Assembly (NCBI GenBank): GCA_022695795.1
Contig: MU404108.1
Coordinates: 1-64,000 of the forward strand
Length of the DNA stretch: 64,000 nt
Origin: Biscogniauxia marginata
Taxonomy: Eukaryota; Ascomycota; Sordariomycetes; Xylariales; Xylariaceae
Direction: 5' to 3'
Part shown: piece by piece, positions 13,564-25,067 of the stretch
Layout: each line of letters begins with the position of its first letter
How positions within the stretch are numbered: the first letter of the stretch is position 1
The notes under the pieces: generated by a model
The model's input: only the letters and a program-made list of their open reading frames with translations
What the model was told of the DNA's origin: nothing
Database searches by the model: none
Program-made: the position numbers and the translations under genes

Positions 13564-13988
13564 TGTTACGAATCAAAAGAAAGTTTTGTTCTTGGGCGTT
13601 GTCACGTGTTAGTCACGTGACCTTTATCCCTATTATCTGTTGCCGTGAAGAGATAATTGAGAGAGGACACACATATTATCTGTCGGGGTTGACAGATAAT
13701 ACGGAGAGCCAGGAGGTGCGCTGGATACAGTCCTGAAGGACATTTGTATAAGTAGGTTGGAATCTCCTTGTGTATCTAGTCATTCCTTTTAGTTCCTTAG
13801 CTATCAATCTAAGACTACAGTCACTCTTTGATACTATAGTGAGAGTACCTTGAAACCTCTCTGACGAACATAACATTGTGAATCAATTGAACCAATCTCA
13901 ACCCACTGTTACCTTCAAATCAAGAAAACCCAGTACGTACTCACCTGTGAAGTCAGCTGACTAGGAACACACAGGGAGGTTCGTCACA
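13564..13988 (+). repeat. Nested solo LTR, essentially RIP-free (U3 type 3)
   Basis: Starts TGTTACGAATC and ends GGTTCGTCACA, flanked by CTTAT on both sides (perfect 5-bp target-site duplication). It sits between the RT and integrase relics of the outer element. It holds the least mutated copy of the shared R/U5 block in the window. Two CACGTG boxes occur at 13603-13608 and 13614-13619. An open frame on the reverse strand inside it is an LTR artefact, matching the one in the 1157-1515 LTR. Confidence 0.93.
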
Positions 13989-16038
13989 CTTATTAATATT
14001 TATTTAAATTATAAGAACTTTATACGATTTATAATAACTTAAATGCTTAATTAAAGATATAAATATTAAATGATTTTCTTAATAGGAAAGGAGATTATAA
14101 ATCGAAAGTTAATAAAAGAGATATTTAAATGTTTAAATAACAAAATGACGAATTAGTTATATTAATTTATATGTAAATTAACATAAGAGACTAAAAATAA
14201 CGTTTTAGGGAAAGTTATAATTAAAAGGAAAAATAATTATAATCTTAATAAAGATCTAATAACGAACTTTTCTTATATAAAAAAAAGGTTTATATATCGA
14301 AACAAGTACGAAACGAATTTGTTAAAGAATTCTACGAATACTTGCTATATAGTTACTAAAGAATCTTTAAAACGTTAAAATAGTTATAAAAAGAGTTTAA
14401 CTTTCTAGGAATAAAATAAATAATTAAGAAAATTATAAAAAATTGTAATATTTACAATAAAGTTAAAGCATCACAATATAAACTATATAAATTATTATAA
14501 TTAACTTAAATACTTAAAAAAGCATAATATATAATTATATAAGATTTTATAATGAAACTTTTTAAGTTAAAAGATCCTATTATAGGAGTACTTTATAATA
14601 ATATATAGGTAATCGTTAATAAACTCACGAAATATGCCTACTTTTTATTATTTAACGAGTTAAGCATAATAAAATAATTAGTTTTTAGTTTCTTAAGAGA
14701 ATATATTAATAAATATGAATTATTAAAACGTATTATTTTAAATAAAAATAAGTTATTTACGTTAAAATTTTGGACTAGTTTAATAAAACGAATAAAAATT
14801 AAATAAAAATTATTTATAGCGTATTATTTTTAGTTAAACGGATAAATAGAAAGATTAAACTAAATAATAGAATAATATTTATAAAGTTATGTTAACTAGG
14901 AAATAAATAACTAAATAGAATTATTATTAATAGCTTAAATAACGTATAACACTTTAATTAATAAAGACATAAAAATGTCACCACACGAAATAGTGTATAA
15001 TTAAAAAGTAGAAATCTAAAAATAATTAATTAAACTTATAAAAGTATTATTCGAAAAAGTCTAGATAATATAATTACGGTTATAAAAAGAATTATAGTTT
15101 ATTTAGGATAAAATGACAAAATATTATAATAAAAAAAGAATTAAAAGACTAATTCTTAAAAGAAGAGATATGGTTTATTTACTCCGTTAATAACAAGGCG
15201 TATTAATAAAAACGCCTTAAATTAAAACAAAACGGCTTAGTAAAAAACTTAAGTTTAAGAAATTAAAACCATATAAAATTAAAAAAGTTATTTTAAAAGT
15301 TAATTATAGATTTTCTTTTTTAAAAAGATTTAAAATACACTTTATATTTCATGTTTTATTTTTAAAACTAGCATTAAAAAACGCCTTGCTAAAAAACCAA
15401 TTAAAACTTAAAAAAAACCTTGTTTAAGTTTAAGCCGACGTAGCGATTCTTTCGTGTTTCGTTGCCTTTTACTAAGTTATCGTTACTTTATTTCCACTTT
15501 TTCCCGCTTTTTTAATTCTTTTAAGAATAAACTTTTTTTAAGAAGTTTATTTTTACGCCTTTTAAATAGGTCTTTTTAAAGCCGTAATTATTTAAAACGA
15601 TTTATTTCTTTTTACGTTTTTTTTAAAAAAAATATAAGAAAATGGTTTTTAATAACTCGACATTATAATTTTAACTTTTCTCTTTTTTGTTTTACACTTT
15701 TTAAAATACTTATTAATATAAAGAAATTATTATAAGGTTTTTACCGCTAAATATAAGATAAATAACTAAAATAACCCTTAAATATATAATAAAAAGTCTC
15801 GTTAAAGTAAATATAACTTAAATAACAAAATACTTTAAAGCTAAATTAACAAATATATAAAGCTCGAGCGTCTTAAGAAGCTCGTTAGTTCGGTCACACG
15901 GAAGGTTTTGTTTTAAAAATGCATTTTAACATGTTAAAAAAGTTAAAAAAAGGGAAAAAGAGTAAACCTTGCAACAAAGGAACGAGGCTTACTTATTTAT
16001 TTATTTTTAAAATAAAGATCTTGGAAGGGGAAGAATAG

Positions 16039-16467
16039 TGTTACGACTTATTTAAAACTAAAAGGGTCTTTTATAAGGGGTTTATAAATTAATAACAGAG
16101 TAACTTCGGGTAATTACTTAAACCGACTAAAAATAAAATTTATTATAATTTATATATAATTAAATCACGATAAATTTATATAAAATAATTAAGGAAAATA
16201 ATGGATTTTGTTTTTAAAAAAGAATTATATAAATAACCTAGACTTTCTTTTATGTTTAGTTATTTATTTTTATTTTTAACTATTAATTTAAGATTATAAT
16301 TACTCTTTAATACTATAGTAAAAGTACCTTAAAATCTTTTTAACGAATAAGATATTATAAATCTCTTAAATTAATTTTAATTTATTATTACTTTTAAATT
16401 AAGAAAACCTAATACGTACTTACTTATAAAGTTAGTTAACTAGGAACATATAAGGAGGTTCGTTATA
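16039..16467 (+). repeat. 3' LTR of outer Gypsy element
   Basis: Starts TGTTACGACTT and ends GGTTCGTTATA (RIP form of ..TTACA), followed by TTATT. It pairs with 456-856 and shares the same U3 type. 16473-16871 is AT-rich DNA with no identified feature. Confidence 0.9.
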
Positions 16468-17263
16468 TTATTATATACTTTTTAAAAAATATTAAAATAT
16501 ATAAAGTCAAGAAGTTATAATTTATATAATAAATAACTAAATATATAAAATATAATAATATTAAGTTTTTTATAATATTTTTTAAATTTTATAAAATAAT
16601 AACTTTTATAATTATTTAAAATTAATAAACGTTTAAAACTTCGTATTTAATTTTTAATATAAAAGTTAAAATGTTTTATAAATTTTATATTAAGTTTATT
16701 TAATATTTTATTAAACTTATTAAAGTCGTTTATATCGTTTTATATTTATTATTATTATATTAATTTAAGTAATTATTTTAAGTATAAACTTTATCTTGTT
16801 AAAATTTTATATTTCGTAACTATTTTACGTATTAATTTAAACCATTTTTAATATATATTTAGGTTTTCATATAACGTGTCTTATAAGCGAGTAAGCTACA
16901 TAAGCGAGTAAGCCATTTAATTTCTTATATAAAATCGACCTTTTCAAAAATTTATAACTTTACACGTAAAAATAGTAAAAGTCTCGAACCTTTTTTATTA
17001 GTTATATAATTATATAATTTAATTAAAAATAAAATCAAAAAAAGTAGTTTTAAAAAACGTAAAAAGAAAACGCGTAAAAACTAAAATTAAAATAAAACGT
17101 ATAAACCTTTTTATGTATTTCTTTATATATATATATATATATATATTTTTAATTAAATTTCATAATTATATAATTAAAAAAAAGGTCCGAAACTTTTACG
17201 ATTTTTACGTATAAAGTTATGAATTTTTAAAAAAGTCGATTTTATATAAGAAATTAAATAGCT

Positions 17264-17530
17264 TACTCGCTTATATAACCCACTCGCTTATATAACCCAC
17301 TTGCTTATATAACCCANNNNNNNNNNNNNNNNNNNNNNNNNNNNNNNNNNNNNNNNNNNNNNNNNNNNNNNNNNNNNNNNNNNNNNNNNNNNNNNNNNNN
17401 NNNNNNNNNNNNCTTACTCGCTTATATAACCCACTCGCTTATATAACCCACTCGCTTATATAACCCACTCGCTTATATAACCCACTCGCTTATATAACCC
17501 ACTCGCTTATATAACCCACTCGCTTATAAG
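17264..17530. repeat. 17-bp minisatellite CCACTCGCTTATATAAC, split by gap
   Basis: About three units are visible left of the gap (17264-17316) and about seven right of it (17413-17530). They are nearly identical to each other and much less RIP-mutated than the flanks. The unit is the sub-terminal repeat of the MITE arm, so the array is an internal expansion of the TIR. Confidence 0.88.
17317..17412. other. Assembly gap (96 N)
   Basis: A run of 96 unknown bases lies inside the minisatellite, so the array probably collapsed during assembly and the real copy number may be higher. Confidence 0.99.
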
Positions 17531-17538
17531 ACACGTTA

Positions 17539-18603
17539 AAGCTTTTTAATAATTAATTTGTTTATTTCAACGTGTTTATAATGATTTTTGTCATTATATG
17601 AAATTAAAGGTTTAATTTTTTAACGTGTTTTATATCACATTTACATAATAAGAAGTTTATTATCATAATAACGTAATTTAAAAAAATATTTATTTATTTA
17701 AATTAATAATATATTAAATTATTATTATTTCTTTATAAAACGTAAGTTTTTAAGTATTTAATTTTATAATTAATTATATAAATATATTATTATTTCGTTT
17801 TTATAATATTATATAAAAATATTATAAAGTATTATTAATTTATAGTAATTTATTCTTAAATAATATTATTTATATTTAATTATATAAGTTATTCGAGTTT
17901 TTATTAATATTATTAAGTTTTAAAATAAGTAAATTAATATTTTTTATTTTTTTATTTTTAAAAAATATATAAATATAGTTTTACGCATTTTAATAATAAT
18001 AATAAATATGTTATTTATAAATTAATTAACTTAAATTACATATTAAAAAACCGAATATTTAATATAAAAAGAGTTTTTAGTTTTTAAAACGTAAAACTAA
18101 AAAAAAATCGAATAATAATAATTATTAATTGATTTTAATATCGCATAAGTGTTTTTTAATGGTTAAAACTACAAAAATTATAAAAACTAGCTTACTTGTT
18201 TATATGGCTTACTTGCTTATAAGACACGTTATTAATTTTTAATTAAATAATATAAATTATGTTTTAAAAAATTAAATACTTAATATAAAAAAAGTATTTA
18301 GTTTTTAAAGTATAAAGTTAAATAAAACGGTTTAAATAATAATTATTATTAATTAATTTTAATACGGCGCAAATAATTTTTAATAATTAAAAATGTAATA
18401 ATTATAAAATTTCGTTTACGAGCTTGTTTTATTTACTCGCTTATATAATACGTTATATATAAAATATATATAAATAAATGAATTATATAAAGAAAAAAGG
18501 AGCTTTATAAGTTATAAACTTATAAGTATTATTATATAAACCTTTATTTCTTTTATTTAAGTTATTTAAAATTAAAACTTTATATAAATTTAAAAAACCT
18601 TTA
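17539..18603. other. AT-rich RIP DNA with two MITE right ends
   Basis: No gene is visible. Two sequences look like right ends of MITEs: ..GCTTATAAGACACGT ending at 18229, followed by TA, and ..CGCTTATATAATACGT ending at about 18453, followed by TA. Their left ends cannot be recognised, probably because of RIP or nesting. Confidence 0.55.
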
Positions 18604-19045
18604 ACGTACTATATAAGTAAGTAGATAAAACAGGTTCGTAAACGAAATAGTTTTTTATATAAAATCGACTTTTTCGAAAATTTATAACTTTACACATAAA
18701 AATCGAAAGAATCTCGGATCTTTTTTTTAGTTATATAATTATATAATTTAACTAAAGTAAAAAATAAATAAATAAATAAAAAGTGAAATATAAAAAAAAA
18801 TACATAAAAAAGTTTATGCGTTTTATTATAATTTTAATTTTTACGCGTTTTTTTTTTCGTGTTTTTTAATATTAATTTTTTTAAACTTTATTTTAGTTAA
18901 ATTATATAGTTATATAACTAGAAAAAAAGGTTTGCGATTTTTCCGATCTTTATAAGTAAAGTTATGAATTTTCGAAAAAGTCGATTTTATATAAGAAACT
19001 ATTTCGTTCGCGAGCTTGTTTCGTTTATTTGCTTATATGGTACGT
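18604..19045. mobile_element. MITE-like TIR element, second subtype (442 bp)
   Basis: Starts ACGTACTATATAAGTAAG and ends with the inverse of a close relative (..TTGCTTATATGGTACGT), flanked by TA on both sides. Inverted arms of roughly 150 bp again contain TATATAAAATCGAC / GTCGATTTTATATAAG, as in the elements at 16874 and 55079. The extreme ends differ from those (ACGTAC against ACGTGTC), so this is a related subtype. It has no coding capacity. From 19048 to about 19490 the DNA is AT-rich with nothing recognisable, and normal composition begins near 19490. Confidence 0.72.
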
Positions 19046-19594
19046 TATATTTATATATTAATTTTCTTTTTATATATTTTAATTTCGATTTTTTTAATTT
19101 TATATTTAGTTATTTTAATTATAATATTTTAATATAAATGATAAAAAATGTGGTTATAATAAAGTTATAATTAATTATATTTATAATTCCTTTTATTTAA
19201 TTTATTTAATAATATATAGTTTTAATATATATTTTTATAACTTTATATTAAGTTATTTATTTAATTAAAATAAAAAGTCCGGGATTTTTTCGATTTTTAT
19301 ATAATAAGTTATTAATATTTAAAAAACTTAATTTTATATAAAATATTAAATAATTCATTTATTTAAATAGTTTATTAATTTATAAATAACGTTATAATTA
19401 ATAATTAATTATATTTAAAAAATATCGATTATATATAATTATTATATAAACCATTTTACTTAATAACCTTTTTAAAAACGAGGGGTATCGCGTTATAATA
19501 AACTAAGGTGGAGGTCGTGATGTAGCTTTAGTTTAAAAGAGTTCTTTTTTCAATATGTATTGTCAATTAAGAGGGCATCATTTCATCTATCAGC

Positions 19595-19682
19595 GGGGCG
19601 GTGGCGCAGTTGGGAGCGCGTTAGACTGAAGTAAACTTCACCATTAATCTAAAGGTCATCGGTTCAAGCCCGGTCCACCCCA
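19595..19682 (+). tRNA. tRNA-Phe (GAA) with a 15-nt intron
   Basis: A 73-nt cloverleaf remains after removing a 15-nt intron (19632-19646). Acceptor strands are GGGGCGG / CCACCCC, with one C-A mismatch at the fifth pair, and the discriminator is A. D-arm GCGC/GCGC, anticodon stem TTAGA/TCTAA and T-arm ATCGG/CCGGT all pair. The anticodon is GAA at 19628-19630, with G37 next to the intron at the canonical 37/38 position. Intron ACTTCA pairs with TGAAGT around the anticodon, as expected for a pre-tRNA. The A box (TGGCGCAGTTGG) and B box (GGTTCAAGCCC) for RNA polymerase III are present, and a T-run follows at 19684. It lies about 100 bp from the edge of the AT-rich island. The acceptor mismatch leaves some doubt about full function. 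Confidence 0.88.
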
Positions 19683-22141
19683 TTTTTGAAATTTTTTTCC
19701 TCGCCTTTTGTAAGATCCGCTTTTCAAGAATCCCATTACATGCGATACCAACATATACATGCATACCTACTACCTACCTAGCTGGTAAGTACCTGCTATA
19801 ATGACTACTATAATCCCGATGTCATAGGTACAACGAGTGTAAACATGGGAATAAGCAAGCCATAGTGCAAAGGACGGGAGTATAATATGTAGGACTGAAT
19901 CATCATCGCCTTTCAACCATATGTTCACGAGTGTGGGATATATGTTGAAATCACATATTACGTGCTTCCCGCTGAATACCGCCAGATCTCAAGTCTTTTC
20001 CATCACAAACCAATGGAAGCGCATGATACAAGCATGATCAGGCACGTTGTGTCGTGTAATTCCCTGATAGAACGACGGCGGTCCAATGACTGTTTACTTC
20101 GGCCGCCCATCTTGCCGACGACATGCATATGTAGTGTCTGGGCGTGCCGCCGCTTTCTGACCTCCCCCCTTCCATCGGCTAGGCATTCTGACGCGCCCAT
20201 CATCTCTTCATATGATGAAAGGTGAGAGAGAATCGAGGCCTACATAGGTATCCTATTTATGCTACGGTAGCTTTTAACTTATGAGAGCACACGACACCCT
20301 CCTATCTAAGGCCCTCTCCTGCAGTATAACCCCATTAGAATAGCCCAGCTCTGATAAGCTAGGCGCGCGGACGAACGCGATATTCAACCATAAGCTAGAG
20401 TTCATTTTTCATGCCAACTACTAGACATAAGAAAACCGCACGGGCCTGCACGCCCGGGGGACCTTCTAAGGGGAGAAGGGGCGAGATGGTTGCTCGATCG
20501 CATGGTTACCTCCACGCAGGGGAAAAAAATTGGCAACCGGCGTATTTTCGTTCAGATTAACTGCCATACTCCTATAACTAACAGACTAGTACTTACCTAG
20601 GCAATGTTACTCCGGCCGTCGGATCGGAGACTGGTGTTTCGTATAGGAACTACTGAGAATGAGAGAACGATATAAGTCAAACTAGCATGTATTATTCTCC
20701 CGCTTCAATATGTAAGCATAGTAAATGAAAGAAAGCAACTAGCCACTTGGTCAGACTATTACAAACGCGTAATATATTTGATTAGGTACTTAACTATCTT
20801 ATAATTCAATTTACATTCTACTCTAAGTCGGTTAAGATAGTTAAACTTAAATACATTTTAGTAAATTTATATAATTTATAATAGCGATCAAGTTAAGCCT
20901 TTGATTGTGAGCAAAACTATTAAATATCAAACTAAAAGCTATATCATGCTATTTTAATTTCTAGTTATCATTACAACTAAGTAGTTAGTTAATATGATAT
21001 TTCTTAGCCGTGTAATATTTAATTATTCGTATATTATTAAGCTAGACTGCCTGCCTTTTACCAGTCAAGGGCATACTTATTATCTAGGCACTTGAATCTC
21101 TCTGCGACAAGACCTTGGCCAAATATCCACACATATTATATCAATATGTGTCAAGAGCTTAGCCTGCTATCGTGACTTATAATGGTGAGAACACAAGATA
21201 CAAAGGGTGCTTAGGAGGCAAATAAGCCATTCGGATGTATAGCAACTGTCTATTCGTGTACCTTTAGTTATAGCTCTTTGCGCGACAATGAAGTTATCAC
21301 TTAGCTCTAAAAGAGGCTCACATCGTGACAGTACGATATGCGCCTCCATGAACAACATCTTGGACTTGAGATTATTACGTAGGATAGAGCTCGCCAAATA
21401 GATACCAGTTTAATACCCCCAAGGGATTCTTATAAGAGACGATACTCAATTAATTCACGATCAGGATGGCAATTTACGATCATCCGTTTTAAGGCTTAAT
21501 TCATTGTATTATGAGGCATCTCACGCGTCTTGGGTATTTATCATTGGAATCTTCAAGATATAAGATCATTTCGTGTCTACTGTTCTCAAGTGCAAGTTGT
21601 GAGCGATCTAACGTGAGTATCTTAAGATACCTGGTCATCCTACGATTACCCGAGGGAAAATGTTTCTCGAGCTATTACTGATGTCTTTTTTAACGCTGTC
21701 GTGGCTCTCTTTAGACCACATCATTTAAAGGACAACTCGATAATTACATAGCTATAACCTAAGGCTTACAAGATCGACTATAACACGCCATTTTCGACTT
21801 GAAACACTTGGTATACATACATGTATGTACAGCGTGTGTCCACGATGATCGATTATTTCTGAATATATTAATTATAGGTATGTATGCATAATTCGTAATT
21901 ATATTTCTCTCTGGCTCGCACTACGATACCACTACTCACAGGTAGTGTATACAATCTCGCCAGGCTAGAGCGATGTTTCCATACCAGTATGTTCAACACC
22001 CTTGGCGGTATAAGACCGTGAAATAGTCCGTATCTGGGATCGCCTTCACGTCTCCTCACGAGGAACCAACCTTCCCCCACCCCTTCTCCCCCTTAGCGTC
22101 AATGTAAGGTATTCTGAATTCCAACTGGACGACGGAGACGA
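19683..22141. other. Intergenic, no gene recognised
   Basis: About 2.5 kb of near-normal composition. Short open frames here lack splice context, conserved motifs or coding bias. Clusters of TACC/GGTA tetranucleotides occur near 19770-19800, and 20760-21030 is locally AT-rich, possibly an old RIP remnant. The right end would hold the 3' UTR of the RCC1 gene. Confidence 0.5.
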
Positions 22142-24006
22142 CTATGATTCATGCGCAGAAGCGAGCATACCGTACTGGCCCCCCATTCCAGCCCACACCA
22201 ATTTCTTGCCCGCCAGATCCGGTGCGACGATCTGAGTCGGGACCTCGACGTCCTCCCTCGTGCCCTGCCCGGTCTGCCGGTTCGCCGAGAATCCCCAGGA
22301 GTAGGCCTCGCCGCCGGGTGTTATCGCCATCGTGGTGTCTGAGCAGCAGAGGACGAACGTCGCGCTCAGGTCTGCGTATGAAGAGTTGTCAGCTTAACAA
22401 CCTTACAAATATGAAAAAAAAAAAAAGATATATATAGGTAGGCACGATTATTAGAATCCCGGACAGGGGCGGGGGAGGAGGATAGGGATCTAATCTGATT
22501 AATAAATCGCACGTACCCGGTAACACCGTAGGTCTAAACAAGATCCGCGGGCGACCGCTCCCGTCGGAAATCGTGTTCTCCTCCGTGAGCTCCGCCGGTG
22601 GCAGACCGACCTGGTGCGCGTCGACGCGGCCCCACGCCAGGGTCTGCCCGGCCGTGTCGCACGCGACCGAGTGGTGCTCCCCGCCGTCGACGCGGGCGAC
22701 GCAGCGGCCGCGCAGGGCGCCGGAGGCGACGACCTTGGGGCTCGGCACGACGGCGTTGTCGGTGCCGCCGCCGGCGTCGGCGTGGCCCGTCTGCGCGAAG
22801 TTGTTCAGGCCCCACGACCACAGGCGCCCGCGGTTGTCGACGTAGAAGCTGTGGTACGACCCCGCGGCGATGTGCACGGCGCGGTGGGCGCGCGTGAAGC
22901 GCCCGCAGGCCATCGGGGACAGGCTCGCGCGGGGCCCGCCGTGGCGCGTGAGCGGCTTGCGCCCGAGTTGGAACTGGCCGTCCGCGCCCCAGGTGAAGAC
23001 CTTGCCGTCCTTGTCGAGCGCGAGCATGTGGTTGGCCCCCGAGGCCAGCGAGGTGATGTTCTCGAGCCCGGGGACCTGGACCGGTATCGCTTGGATCGTG
23101 ACGTCGCGGTTGAAGCCGAAGACGCCGTCGGTGCCCTTGAGGCCGGTTAGTTAATTGCCACTCGCTCGGTTTGAGATGAGAGAAAAGGAAAAGAGAAAAA
23201 AAAACAAAAAAAAAACAATCATCGCCCTTCTTTCCATGGAATGAACTGACCCTGAATGTGCCCCAGCCGTAGACGGTCCCGATGTCAGTTAACACAAACG
23301 ACGCCGAATTGGTAGCCTTAACCTGCACAACCTGTCGCTTTTCCCCCAAGGGGCTCAGGTCCACCTCCGCGGGCGTAGACTCGCCGGGGTCGAGCCCCTC
23401 ATCGTCATCGTCGTCCTCCACGTCCCCCTCCCAGCTCGTCTCCCGTCCGAGCGCCTTCTCGTCGTTGACGCCCCACGTCAGCACCCTGCCGTCCCGCGTC
23501 AGCGCGACGGCGTGCATGCCTCCGCAGGCGATCTGCACGACGCCCACCTCGCCGGCGAGCAGCTTGTGGTTCAGCCGCGGCTGCTTCACGTGCGACGGGC
23601 GCTTGCCGTCGAATTTCTTGTTGCCCAGCCCGAGCTCGCCGAAGCTGCCGTCGCCGAACACGAATATGTCGAGGGTCTGCGAGGGTCGCGTGTTGATCGC
23701 AGGTGGCTGGTCAGAAACAGGGACAGGAACAGCAGCGCTGGACTTTTTAGAAGGCCGGTGCGCGCCGCCTTGGGTGTGAGTCTTCTTTGGACTCTTGGGG
23801 TGAGCATCTTCACGCCTTTCTAGTTTGGTCTTGTCTTCTCCCAAGCGGGCTCTTTTCGCTCGACCCTGTGCCTCGTCGGCGGTATCAGCTTTGGCTTTAC
23901 TTGCGACGGATCTCTTGGCGCCCCTTGTTCTAGGCTTCGGAAGCTCCTGGGCCTGGGCCTGGGCCGTCTGCTTCCTGGCGCCGATTGTTGCTTTCCGGGG
24001 CGGCAT
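22142..24006 (-). CDS. RCC1: RCC1-family Ran guanine-nucleotide exchange factor (Pim1/Srm1 type)
   Basis: Exons 24006-23251, 23135-22517 and 22371-22142 (introns 115 and 145 nt) give 534 aa. The product would load GTP on Ran at chromatin, driving nuclear transport and spindle and nuclear-envelope assembly. The first ~110 residues are a basic tail rich in K/R and A (KRSVASKAKA, GRAKRAR), a likely nuclear localisation and DNA-contact region. From about residue 112 (TLDIFVFGDGSFGELGLG) RCC1 repeats form a seven-bladed propeller, with the signature GG(M/E)H and WG motifs: CGGMHAVAL, VYGWGTFR, VDGGEHHSVA, AYSWGFS. Splicing is supported at both junctions: AGG|GTCAGT to CAAG|GGC restores ..WGTFR-GTDGVFGFN.., and CCGG|GTACGT to GCAG|AC restores ..VLPD-LSATFVL. 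An acidic insert (EDDDDDEGLD) sits in one blade. Exon 2 is very GC-rich, which produces many spurious frames on the other strand. The family call is firm; the gene name is by analogy. Confidence 0.93.
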
Positions 24007-25067
24007 GATGAATTAAACAAGGAAATTTGTGTGTGCAGTCGATTTATCCATAGGTATGTGTGAAGATGTAACGTGTTGATGTACCGGACAGCTGCAAGCT
24101 CCCGTGGTAAAGTTGAATGAATGGCCGAAGACAGACAATGTGTTTGCTCGCTCGAGGGGCGAATTCCCGAGTTGCAAGGTCAACGGGTTTCATTTCCTGC
24201 CAATGGCAGAATTTTTCTTTTCTTTTTTTCTTAATAAAAAAAAAGTGTCGAATCCGAATTCTTTGTCTCTTCTGCTTGCAAAAGGTTCGCGTCCATCAAG
24301 TGCGTCTGGGCATCAATATAATTCCCACCGTCCTTTTAAGAAACTGGGACTTGCTGCAACGGGGATTGGCAGGGCAAATTTCAGTAACTCCTGGGAGTTT
24401 GTTGGTGGCATAGTGGGGCTAATTGTTTATACTCACGGTCTGGACCTTTATCCTCGGACGCTTCAATCCAAGAGCTAACCTGCATATGTTGGTAGGCTCA
24501 GTGGAATGAACTCGACACAATCGTTTGCTTTTAGTGTTGAATACCTACCTACACAATAAAATTCGTAAAAACCAAGGCCAATATCACACTGGAATGTCTT
24601 ACTACCAAATACATCTTATTCTTATTCGACCTGGCTCAACATCACAATTAGGTAGGTATCCACACAACCTGCTCCATCAGACATTTTTGTTATAAGTCTA
24701 TGAGGGGAGCTGAACGCCGTTTGCACTGCTCTCAATATTTGGGTATCATTCATCTACATATGATGACTAATCTGTTCGATCAATAACCCGACACGGTTCG
24801 TCGGCTCTCCATCTCAACATTAAGCCGAAAGTATGGATTCGTAGCGGGACAAGTGTCGGATATTGCTCAACAACACCAGCCCTCCGTTCTCTTCTTGCTT
24901 GCGCGGGAAAGTCCTCGAGCCATTATGACGCTATGCTTTTTTCATACGTTGTAATTTCAGGACAAAAGTATTACACTGAAGCCCTAGGAGCGAAGTTCAT
25001 TGTCTCGTTTCATTTTCCTCGCTCTCGTCTGTTTGTCGTATCCATCATGCCCTTCCCAAATCTTAGA
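24007..25067. other. Intergenic: RCC1 upstream region and ARP1 3' region
   Basis: RCC1 points away from this gap, so 24007 rightward is its promoter and 5' UTR side. The right part is the ARP1 3' side. No gene is recognised. Pyrimidine and A-runs occur at 24210-24245. Confidence 0.55.

Larger units (their letters stand above)
456..16467 (+). mobile_element. Outer Ty3/Gypsy LTR retrotransposon, RIP-degraded and interrupted by four nested insertions
   Basis: The element is bounded by two LTRs of the same subtype (456-856 and 16039-16467) and flanked on both sides by TTATT, a 5-bp target-site duplication (weaker evidence because it is low-complexity). Removing the nested insertions and one copy of each duplication leaves about 7.2 kb. 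Plus-strand coding relics appear in the usual gag-pol order. A gag zinc knuckle lies at 2347-2388 (C-F-N-x-x-x-x-x-H-Y-K-N-E-x, two Cys now Tyr codons). A degraded RT lies around 12900-13020, integrase at 14573-14655 (frame reads ..VIVNKLTKYAYF), and a chromovirus-like pol C-terminus near 15168-15375 (..IHFIFHVLFLKLA). All frames are full of TAA/TAG created by C-to-T and G-to-A changes, so the element is dead. The segment 15400-16038 is AT-rich with no identified domain. The RT copy lacks its catalytic loop (see findings). Confidence 0.88.
16874..17536. mobile_element. MITE-like TIR element with 17-bp minisatellite and assembly gap
   Basis: Starts ACGTGTCTTATAAGCGAG and ends with its inverse (..CTTATAAGACACGT), flanked by TA/TA, the target duplication of Tc1/mariner-type elements. 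Long inverted arms (about 16890-17010 against 17145-17270) contain the matching motifs TATATAAAATCGAC and GTCGATTTTATATAAG. No transposase frame is present, so it would be non-autonomous. The right arm is expanded into tandem copies of a 17-bp unit (CCACTCGCTTATATAAC). That array is interrupted by 96 Ns, so the true length is unknown. Confidence 0.75.

Noticed and set aside
17264..17530. Possible telomere-like repeat because units contain TAACCCA
   Set aside because: The unit is 17 bp and derives from the MITE terminal repeat; no TTAGGG tandem is present.
17264..17530. Possible CRISPR-like array
   Set aside because: The repeats are contiguous with no unique spacers, and the genome is eukaryotic.
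456..19490. Idea that the AT-rich island is the centromere
   Set aside because: The sequence is consistent, since fungal centromeres can be RIP-degraded Gypsy DNA, but at under 20 kb visible and without chromatin data it cannot be told from an ordinary transposon island.
22573..23154. Several 90-178 aa plus-strand frames
   Set aside because: They are antisense to the GC-rich second exon of RCC1.
22534..24006. 490-aa uninterrupted frame as the RCC1 protein
   Set aside because: After residue ~252 it runs through the intron and continues in a wrong frame of low-complexity Arg/Pro; splicing restores RCC1 repeats.
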